From positions 1 through 5,570 of the forward strand of contig JAUXBO010000182.1 of the NCBI GenBank assembly GCA_030619345.1: a DNA stretch of 5,570 nucleotides. The letters run 5' to 3'. The notes beneath the pieces were generated by a model, which was not told the DNA's origin, searched no databases, and saw only the letters and a program-made list of their open reading frames with translations. Source of the DNA: Candidatus Zixiibacteriota bacterium. Its GTDB lineage: Bacteria > Zixibacteria > MSB-5A5 > GN15 > FEB-12. The translations under genes were made by a program, and so were the position numbers. Shown piece by piece: positions 1 through 5,570 of the stretch (its first letter is position 1; each line of letters starts with the position of its first letter).

Positions 1-135
1 ACGCTGGAAGGCGGTTCTAAGATCATGCTCCGGTTGAGGATAAAGACGACCACGGGAGTTTTCCGCCAGAGCGGCATAACCGGCCAGCATCTGCCGTTCG
101 CGCTCTTCGATCTCCTGTCGACTCAGATGCTTCAT
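1..135 (-). CDS. dgt: dGTP triphosphohydrolase (dNTPase), N-terminal fragment, 3'-partial
   Basis: The first 45 codons of a gene that runs off the left edge of the window. Read from the ATG at 135-133, the protein begins MKHLSRQEIEERERQ and continues with MLAGYAALAENSRGR, then LYPQPEHDLRTAFQR. This is the characteristic N-terminus of bacterial HD-domain dGTPases, where 'LApyA..s..SrGR.y.e......Rt.FqR' is followed by DRDRIIHS; that next block and the HD metal site lie outside the window. The enzyme family hydrolyses dGTP (and often other dNTPs) to the nucleoside and triphosphate, in the cytoplasm, helping to set dNTP pools. The N-terminal form fits the shorter 'type 2' subfamily better than the E. 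coli enzyme. The ATG is the first start after an in-frame TGA at 141-139, and it overlaps the barrel gene's stop as ATGA. No good Shine-Dalgarno site precedes it, so translation probably depends on coupling to the upstream gene. Confidence 0.85.
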   Translation of the reverse strand, partial: MKHLSRQEIEERERQMLAGYAALAENSRGRLYPQPEHDLRTAFQR

Positions 136-938
136 AGTTCATTATAACCAATTGAAAGGCCGTGCGAAAGTCCCAGAACCGGATGATGGCTGGCTGCATA
201 AGTAATATTGTAGCTGCTAAAGGAGAGCTTAAGCCCGCCGCCATACGACGAGGGATTACTGGAGAAGTCCCAGAAGATTGTCCCGGTTCGGTTCAGACTA
301 AATAATTGCGTGAATCGATATCGCGGCGGATACCCTTTCTGAAAATCCTGTCGCAGCCATAAACGACTCTCATCGGTAGTAACGATGCCAATGTAAACAG
401 AGGCCTTACGCTCAGTTGGGATTGAAGCGTTGTGGAATTTGGGGCGAGAGAGGTCGTCGGCAACAAGTGTAATCGAGATTCTCTGAGTCTGCCATGAGGC
501 AGCGACACCCCAGGTGGCCGCACTCAGAGAGGAATAGTGTTCGCCAAAACTTTGTTTGGACAGAGACATATTCAGGCCAATCTGAAATCGGCGAAGCCTG
601 TGCCCGACCCCAACCTGAAGAACTTGCTCGGCGTAATAATCCGGATTGCCCAATTGTGAAAGGCCAAGAACAACCGCATGCTGTCCCAGCCAGGTCCCCG
701 CCGTGAGAAAGCGGGTATCAAAATCAGAGAGTTCATACTGCCGGAAATAGCCACTGTTCATCCAGAATTGCCGGTCAGTCTCGAGAGAGTCATCGCGGGT
801 TTGGTTCCGTTGGATGCCGGTCGACTGCAGTGGTCCTTCGGTTAGACCGAGCTGATTCAGAGAGGCCGGTTCAAAAGCGGACGTGGAAATTACGATACAT
901 CCCCAGACAACTATGATAATCGAAAGTCGTAGTCTCAT
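132..938 (-). CDS. PorV/PorQ-like outer-membrane beta-barrel protein
   Basis: This is a 268-residue predicted outer-membrane barrel. A signal peptide covers about residues 1-21 (MRLRLSIIIVVWG..., cleavage after STSA). The mature protein is rich in short amphipathic strands. Several segments follow a pattern I associate with the PorV/PorQ/UPF0164-like barrels of FCB bacteria: LGLSQLGNPDYYAEQ near residue 100, LVADDLSRPKFHN after about two fifths of the barrel (the 'N-L-x-x-P' turn), and a final HHPVLGLSHGLSIGY repeat-like strand at the C-terminus. PorV proteins work with type IX secretion by shuttling cargo to the cell surface; whether this one does so is inference from the neighbouring protein's sorting-like tail. 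The ATG overlaps the upstream TGA (ATGA) and is preceded by GGTGG 4 bases away. The Cys in the hydrophobic segment (VVWGCIV) is not in a convincing lipobox. The specific family assignment is moderate. Confidence 0.85.
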   Translation of the reverse strand: MRLRLSIIIVVWGCIVISTSAFEPASLNQLGLTEGPLQSTGIQRNQTRDDSLETDRQFWMNSGYFRQYELSDFDTRFLTAGTWLGQHAVVLGLSQLGNPDYYAEQVLQVGVGHRLRRFQIGLNMSLSKQSFGEHYSSLSAATWGVAASWQTQRISITLVADDLSRPKFHNASIPTERKASVYIGIVTTDESRLWLRQDFQKGYPPRYRFTQLFSLNRTGTIFWDFSSNPSSYGGGLKLSFSSYNITYAASHHPVLGLSHGLSIGYNEL

Positions 939-2557
939 CTCGCCACCACCAGCGATACTTTTTCCGATCCCAATCCATCTTGCTCGAAATACAAAATATA
1001 GATTCCAATCGGTAACCGCTTGCCCACATCAGAGCGACCATCCCAGATCACCTCGCGCTGTATCGCTATTCCCTCTTGAACGAAATTGCGAACTACTCGA
1101 CCCTGACGATCATAGATTTTCAGGGTGTAGTCCGCGTTGGGTAGAGGATCGAGGCTGATAACGATCTGATCTTCAAAACCATCGCCATCCGGCGAAAACG
1201 GATTCGGCGTGACATCAATCGAAGCTACTCTGTTTGATTCCTCCCTGACGGTCAGGTTTGGCTCGCCCGGCGTTCCTCCCTGCAACTGTGAGTATCCCCA
1301 TCCCCCCGGCCAGATAGAATTTTCATCACGGCTGATGGTCACGTTGCGGTCGAAGACCGAATCATACAACACCCGGTCGGCCTCAATCTCAAACAATCCC
1401 GTGAGAATTACCGTATCAATGCTATTCTTCAGCATTACCCAGTTTAACGGTTGAATGAGTGTAAGCGGCCGGTTGTTGAACCTGAGAAACTCAGTGGTGT
1501 CCTCGGCGGCCACAACATATTCGCCCGGTTCAACCAGTAATTGCGACTCGGATAAAACAACTTGTCTGTCGGGATCACCAAGTGACCAGCCGTTTAGGTC
1601 AAGTGGAAGCCCGGATCGATTGAGAAGCTCCACCCATTCACTGGTTTGGCCATCGGATGGATTGGGGAGCATCTCATTGAGGATGAAACCCGGAAAACCG
1701 TCTCCGCTTCCAACAAATTCAATCCGGTTATTGCGAGTGCGGTCGTCAGCCGTGAGCGAAACTACTAAGTCCAAATACTCACCGGTAGCATCGTAAGTGA
1801 GTTCCACCGTATGGCGTTCACCGGGAACAAATTCCTCCAGCGCCCTGAAGGCTATGGTGTCACCGTCAAGATGATAAAGGAACAGGGCGGAGTACTGCAA
1901 TAATGCGCTGCTTCGGCTGATGAGATCAACACTCACCACCGAGCGTCCGGATGCTGCCGACACTTTAACACTGTCTATGGCCAGATCTCTTGGAAGGAAC
2001 GTCAGCGAGTTCAAAAAGCCGGGGGTGGAACCGGAGTAGTCGGCTGATTGCGAGATGGAATCTGCGTCAGAGGATATTCGTTCCCATGAGGTTCCATCGC
2101 GGCCAGAAGTTACCCATTGAAACATAGATAGTGTGTCGTCGTTAGAGTCTACGAGGTGGACAACCCCCGATGAGTTTATCAGGGTGATAGGTAGTTCAAT
2201 TGGGGTCAACAGCGCCTGCTCCGCCGGACTATCCCCCCAGAAACCAGTGCTGTCCCCCCAAATGGTCTCGAATCCGGGCGTTGTTATACCGGAGATCAAT
2301 CGGCGACAAATAATCTGGTAATCATCCGGCGGCAGCAATGAATCGGGCAATGCAATTCTGATTCCATCAACAATGATCGCCATACCTGACAAAGACTGCG
2401 GCATGTCCGATGAATTGTAAATTTCTATCCATTCCAGTGAAGTACTCCCGCCCGGCTCGTTAGCCAGCACTTCATTGATTGTGACCGCCGTTGCGTTCGG
2501 CGACAAAACGCACAAGATGCAAATAATAGCCACGCTGATTGAATGCCACGTATTCAC
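935..2557 (-). CDS. Secreted lamin-tail-domain protein with CARDB-like and FlgD/T9SS-like C-terminal domains
   Basis: This is a 540-residue exported, probably surface-attached or extracellular protein. A signal peptide covers 1-24 (cleavage after NATA). The first lamin-tail domain (~25-182) opens with INEVLANEPGG, continues LEWIEIYNSS and closes with STPGFLN. A CARDB-like beta-sandwich follows (~188-280: DLAIDSVKV, FVPGERH, NNR). The second lamin-tail domain (~290-434) has FILNEMLPNPSDG, SEWVELLNRSG, LNGWSLGD and closes with GTPGEPN. The last ~95 residues hold PNPFSPDGDG, LKIYDRQGRVVR, VIWDGRSDVGKRLP and GIYILYFE, the pattern of FlgD-Ig-like domains and of type IX secretion C-terminal sorting domains. 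Lamin-tail domains in bacteria occur on secreted proteins and are thought to bind surfaces or other proteins; no catalytic motif is visible. The GTG start overlaps the upstream stop by 4 bases (GTGA) and has a good GAGG site. The domain architecture is well supported; the biological role is unknown. Confidence 0.93.
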   Translation of the reverse strand: MNTWHSISVAIICILCVLSPNATAVTINEVLANEPGGSTSLEWIEIYNSSDMPQSLSGMAIIVDGIRIALPDSLLPPDDYQIICRRLISGITTPGFETIWGDSTGFWGDSPAEQALLTPIELPITLINSSGVVHLVDSNDDTLSMFQWVTSGRDGTSWERISSDADSISQSADYSGSTPGFLNSLTFLPRDLAIDSVKVSAASGRSVVSVDLISRSSALLQYSALFLYHLDGDTIAFRALEEFVPGERHTVELTYDATGEYLDLVVSLTADDRTRNNRIEFVGSGDGFPGFILNEMLPNPSDGQTSEWVELLNRSGLPLDLNGWSLGDPDRQVVLSESQLLVEPGEYVVAAEDTTEFLRFNNRPLTLIQPLNWVMLKNSIDTVILTGLFEIEADRVLYDSVFDRNVTISRDENSIWPGGWGYSQLQGGTPGEPNLTVREESNRVASIDVTPNPFSPDGDGFEDQIVISLDPLPNADYTLKIYDRQGRVVRNFVQEGIAIQREVIWDGRSDVGKRLPIGIYILYFEQDGLGSEKVSLVVAR

Positions 2558-4173
2558 TGGATCAACCTCGCCACATGCAGGGAAACTGTAGTAAGATGAT
2601 GACTTAACGACGAACGGCTATAACGATGGGCAATCTTCAGCCCAACCATGACTTGATCAGCGAGATATTGGTCGCTGGAGAAGAACCCATAAAAATAGTC
2701 GAGCTGGTTTCTGTCCGGACTTATCTTCCCAAAATTAATCCAGATTTCATAGTTGGATTCAGAATGCGGACGGTAACGGCATCGTCCGAACATAGAGATC
2801 GACAAGTCACGCCGGTTGCCGTCGGAAAACCCGACATAACTTCGCCAGTCAAGAACATCATCGCTGTTTCCAATTTCAACGCGCATGCGGTTGGTGGAGA
2901 AACCGTTGCCGTCCGATGTCTGTTTGGTCTTGTGCAGAAAGTCGATTTTCATGGAGAGGGATGACGTGAAGTCTCTATGAACAGCTAACATATTTTGAAC
3001 TAAGCTGCTGTCCCGGTTTATCGTTGCTGCCAAAAAACTGTTCTCCCATCGCAGTCCGTACAGCGGAGCCGTTGCTACATTTATCACCGAACCAAGTTGC
3101 CCGGAGCGTCGACTCCTCAAATTATATCCCAACTTTTCGAAGTTCACTACTCTGGCAAGCGATGATGACCGCGATCCGGTCGACAGATCGGTAAAGTTGT
3201 CACCATAATGCCAAAATTCTCCGCCGAGCCAGACCGGTCCGCTGTTGTAAGCAGTCTCAATGATTGCAGCCGAAGAACCAAACTCGCCCCCCTGAACGGC
3301 GCTTTCGAATGCAGCAAATCCCCGCGAGTGATGATATCTTCCGAACAAACTCCCCTTGTAATCATCGATAGCGCCTGAATTTCTGTCGGCCAGTTGGTTC
3401 CAGGACAGGTTCATTCCCGAGCTGATATTGCCTAATGTTGATTCCGTTCCAGCCGCATAGATCGTATGCTTGAACTCACGGTCACGATTGATCGACCAGA
3501 GCGTACGCCACTTAATAGAACCAAATCGTCCGCCTCCTGAAACTCCGTTGAGCCCGCCATAGTCGGGGTAACCAAACGACTCAGCATCCAATTCATCCGA
3601 GTAATCGAGGATTTTCCCACGGTAGCCGACCAATAGGCCACTGGCGTATCTCTCGGTGAAATTCCCTATGATAACTCGATCGATTTTCGCGTCGCCTGGA
3701 TGCCAGGTAAGATACCGGCGTGAGAAGCGTTCCCGACCACTTAGTTCTTTTTTGAGGGACAGACCGATCATGATCTCCTGAGCATACTCCGATTGGACGG
3801 ATAAACGATAGCGGGATCGTCGTTGCTCCGTTAGTTCGCTGCTGAAACGATAGTTGAGACTGGTGCGAAACGTTGGATTGATCAACACTTCTGACTCTAA
3901 CTTCGAGAAAGGCTGATACAAAACTGAGTTAGCTACTGAATCGATTATGTAGTCGGCGCGCGAAAGATTGTCGATTAGATACTGCCGGTCAAGGATGATA
4001 CCGGACTCCAGAAATTCAACCAGTGAACTGTATTGCGATTGATCTATCTCCCCGCGTGACAGGGCCTCTATCAGTTCATCTTCTAATGAGCCAGTTCCAA
4101 GTGAGTGCGGTTCCGCTGCGGCTTGCCCCCACAGAATGATAAGTGCCGTAACTAAGACAGCCAGTTTTTGCAA
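2554..4173 (-). CDS. Predicted outer-membrane beta-barrel protein, function unknown
   Basis: This is a 539-residue exported protein that I cannot assign to a named family. The start is TTG: it is the only usable start codon between an in-frame TAA at 4192-4194 and the signal peptide, and it lies 2 bases after the activator's stop with only a weak purine-rich ribosome site (GAGATAAGA). A signal peptide covers residues 1-20 (MQKLAVLV..., cleavage after AAA). Residues ~28-85 are charged and probably alpha-helical. From ~100 to the end the sequence alternates polar and hydrophobic/aromatic residues with many Arg, Tyr, Trp, Ser and Gly, as in beta-barrel strands. The stretch VIIGNFTERYASGLLVGYRG (~168-186) recalls the 'lGdY..fGqGL' segment that I remember from large outer-membrane proteins of Bacteroidetes which carry ComEA-like helix-hairpin-helix motifs. 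No clear hairpin motif is visible here. The gene ends in a TGA that overlaps the next gene's GTG. Outer-membrane location is inference. Confidence 0.85.
   Translation of the reverse strand: MQKLAVLVTALIILWGQAAAEPHSLGTGSLEDELIEALSRGEIDQSQYSSLVEFLESGIILDRQYLIDNLSRADYIIDSVANSVLYQPFSKLESEVLINPTFRTSLNYRFSSELTEQRRSRYRLSVQSEYAQEIMIGLSLKKELSGRERFSRRYLTWHPGDAKIDRVIIGNFTERYASGLLVGYRGKILDYSDELDAESFGYPDYGGLNGVSGGGRFGSIKWRTLWSINRDREFKHTIYAAGTESTLGNISSGMNLSWNQLADRNSGAIDDYKGSLFGRYHHSRGFAAFESAVQGGEFGSSAAIIETAYNSGPVWLGGEFWHYGDNFTDLSTGSRSSSLARVVNFEKLGYNLRSRRSGQLGSVINVATAPLYGLRWENSFLAATINRDSSLVQNMLAVHRDFTSSLSMKIDFLHKTKQTSDGNGFSTNRMRVEIGNSDDVLDWRSYVGFSDGNRRDLSISMFGRCRYRPHSESNYEIWINFGKISPDRNQLDYFYGFFSSDQYLADQVMVGLKIAHRYSRSSLSHHLTTVSLHVARLIQ
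2566..2569 (-). promoter_or_regulatory. Shine-Dalgarno site for the lamin-tail gene
   Basis: GAGG lies 8 bases before the GTG at 2557-2555, within the end of the upstream coding sequence. It supports this GTG as the start and suggests that this gene, unlike its neighbours, has a good ribosome site of its own despite the 4-base overlap. Confidence 0.6.
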
Positions 4174-4175
4174 TC

Positions 4176-5570
4176 TTATCTCAAGTCGTATTTACTTATT
4201 TTTCGGTAGAGCGTTCGTTCACTAATCCCCAATCTGCGGGCAGCTTCCTTGCGATTGCCATCGGTCTCAGCCAACGCTTTTTGAATGAGAGCTTGCTCCA
4301 TTTCTTCCATAGTAGCGTTGCTCGTCTCAAAAGCAGACCGAACTCCCGATAGATCGGACCCCACCGCTTCGCCGGGAAGATGCGAAGTAATCAAATCGCG
4401 CAATAATCTCACCTCACTGCCCAACTGGAGAATCGCACGATAAATTAATTCCTGCCCCGCCTCCTCAGTTGTTTTGCCGGTTGCAACCGGAAGATGGGTG
4501 GCGGTTGCTTGCTGCACCTCGTAGAACCGCCTAACATCCTCGACCTCAATTAACCCCTGTGGCTTGAGAGCCTTCATCCGGTCGGCAAAGTTTTTCAACT
4601 GCCTGATGTTGCCGGGCCAGTCATACTGCAACAACAACTCCATAGTTTTGTCAGAGTAATCCAGGCGCAGGTTTCTTCCCCAGAAATGCCTGAGCAACGG
4701 TTGAATATCTTCTTTGCGATCAAGTAGTGGGGGAAGAATCACTTTGACAACGCCTATCCTGAAGTACAAGTCTTCACGAAACTCCCGATCAGCGATAGCC
4801 TCAACCAGATCACGATTGGTTGCTGCAATCGTACGAACATTGGTATACCTGGCTTCGGAAGACCCGACCGGGTAATAAGTCCCATCTTCCAAAACACGCA
4901 GTAGTTTCACCTGCATCTCGGGACTGGTCTCCCCGATCTCATCGAGAAAGATGCTGCCCCGATTGGCCTTGTGAAACAATCCTTCACGCCTGGAGACCGA
5001 TCCGGTAAAAGCACCCTTTTCATGGCCGAACAACTCCGATTCCAGAATACCCTGGGCAATAGCGCCGCAGTTCACGGCGACAAACGGTTCTTCGCTCCGA
5101 GATGAGTACTCGTGGATTGCATGCGCAACCAGTTCCTTTCCTGTCCCCGATGCTCCAACGATCAGCACCGGAACATCGGTAACGGCAATTCGCTCAATCG
5201 TCTCCGCCACCAGTTTCATTTGAGGCGATCGGCCCACGATGCGGTATTTGCGAAGCAGGTCCTTGGCATGAAGAATTCTTTCGACTTTCTCCAGCAGCGC
5301 TTCACCGGACAGATCAAGCGGTATAAATCCATCCAGAAACTCATCAAGCGTCTGATCAGCAGGATTACCGGAAACCAATTTCCAGATTTCGGTCAGGCCG
5401 TTGTATCGTCGAATCCTTGTCGCCACCGCCCGCCTGAGATCGTGGTGACCTTCGTCGACCAGAACCAGATCAATATCCTGTTCCCTGACAATCTGATACA
5501 GATGCGATATTTCAGTCACCACCTGCCCGATCTCCGCTAAATCGACAGTCCGGTGGCGGTGTAGTTCCGG
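4176..5570 (-). CDS. Sigma-54-dependent transcriptional activator with degenerate receiver domain, 5'-partial
   Basis: This is an enhancer-binding protein that would use ATP hydrolysis to open promoters held by sigma-54 RNA polymerase. The reading frame stays open to the window edge, so the gene starts outside; 464 residues are visible, numbered here from the edge. Residues ~1-105 resemble a receiver domain missing roughly its first 15-30 residues. The likely phospho-acceptor is Asp39 (LVLVDEG), but the usual Lys-Pro switch is replaced by FIPLD at 82-86. The AAA+ domain begins at IVGRSP (~111). It has Walker A GASGTGKE (139-146), the sigma-54-contact loop GAFTGS (186-191, the last residue being Ser rather than the usual Ala), Walker B IFLDE (207-211), FREDLYFR (264-271) and sensor II WPGNIRQLKN (318-327). 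A Fis-type helix-turn-helix ends the protein (GNRKEAARRLGISERTLYRK). The GTG at 5522 is not taken as the start because it would cut into the receiver fold. The target promoters are unknown. The family call is secure; the receiver interpretation is inference. Confidence 0.95.
   Translation of the reverse strand, partial: PELHRHRTVDLAEIGQVVTEISHLYQIVREQDIDLVLVDEGHHDLRRAVATRIRRYNGLTEIWKLVSGNPADQTLDEFLDGFIPLDLSGEALLEKVERILHAKDLLRKYRIVGRSPQMKLVAETIERIAVTDVPVLIVGASGTGKELVAHAIHEYSSRSEEPFVAVNCGAIAQGILESELFGHEKGAFTGSVSRREGLFHKANRGSIFLDEIGETSPEMQVKLLRVLEDGTYYPVGSSEARYTNVRTIAATNRDLVEAIADREFREDLYFRIGVVKVILPPLLDRKEDIQPLLRHFWGRNLRLDYSDKTMELLLQYDWPGNIRQLKNFADRMKALKPQGLIEVEDVRRFYEVQQATATHLPVATGKTTEEAGQELIYRAILQLGSEVRLLRDLITSHLPGEAVGSDLSGVRSAFETSNATMEEMEQALIQKALAETDGNRKEAARRLGISERTLYRKISKYDLR

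Noticed and set aside
870..900. Lipoprotein signal (Cys in the VVWGCIV segment) in the small barrel
   Set aside because: The residues before the Cys do not match a lipobox and the hydrophobic stretch continues past it to a normal A-x-A-like cleavage site.
1455..1796. 113-codon open frame on the plus strand
   Set aside because: It is antisense to the lamin-tail gene, Ser-rich and of low complexity, with no domain or convincing ribosome site.
2626..2964. 112-codon open frame on the plus strand
   Set aside because: It is antisense to the large barrel gene. The complementary strand has a continuous signal-peptide-bearing reading frame with barrel-like composition, so this is a shadow.
4174..4260. 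A sigma-54 (-24/-12) promoter or terminator between the activator and the large barrel
   Set aside because: There are only 2 bases between the genes. Reading both strands around the junction shows no TGGC-N8-TTGC-type element and no hairpin followed by a T-run.
5520..5522. GTG as the true start of the activator
   Set aside because: The frame remains open to the window edge and the upstream residues continue a receiver-like pattern. Starting here would remove the first third of that domain.
5112..5540. 142-codon open frame on the plus strand
   Set aside because: It lies entirely antisense to the activator's receiver and AAA+ region, has no recognisable domain, and is rich in Arg, His and Asn as expected of a shadow frame.

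Overview
The window is gene-dense, and every supported gene lies on the minus strand. It carries five genes, each separated from or overlapping the next by at most 4 bases, so it reads as the middle of one long operon transcribed from the right edge towards the left edge. There are no intergenic gaps, RNA genes, repeats, mobile elements, CRISPR arrays or convincing terminators. No promoter was found either. Both outermost genes are cut by the window edges.

In transcription order: (1) the C-terminal ~464 residues of a sigma-54-dependent activator (enhancer-binding protein) with a degenerate receiver domain, an AAA+ domain and a Fis-type helix-turn-helix; (2) a 539-residue secreted protein that looks like an outer-membrane beta-barrel, starting at TTG 2 bases after the activator's stop; (3) a 540-residue secreted protein with two lamin-tail domains, a CARDB-like domain between them and a C-terminal FlgD-Ig/type-IX-sorting-like domain, whose GTG start overlaps the previous stop; (4) a 268-residue beta-barrel resembling PorV/PorQ-like outer-membrane proteins, joined by an ATGA overlap; (5) the first 45 codons of a dGTP triphosphohydrolase (dgt), again joined by an ATGA overlap and running off the left edge.

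The organism is most likely a Gram-negative bacterium of the FCB group (Bacteroidetes, Gemmatimonadetes, Zixibacteria, Marinimicrobia and relatives). The reasons are the predicted outer-membrane barrels, the lamin-tail plus FlgD/T9SS-like tail protein, and an activator whose sensor-II motif (GNIRQLKN) and AAA-HTH linker resemble a subfamily I recall from Bacteroidetes. A lineage below this level cannot be assigned from the window.

Functionally, genes 2-4 look like an envelope or surface module: two barrels and a large secreted adhesive-looking protein. It sits between a transcription activator and a nucleotide-pool enzyme. The most unusual points are the translational coupling of these unrelated functions, the receiver domain that seems to lack the conserved lysine switch residue, and the possibility that the small barrel helps export or anchor the lamin-tail protein.
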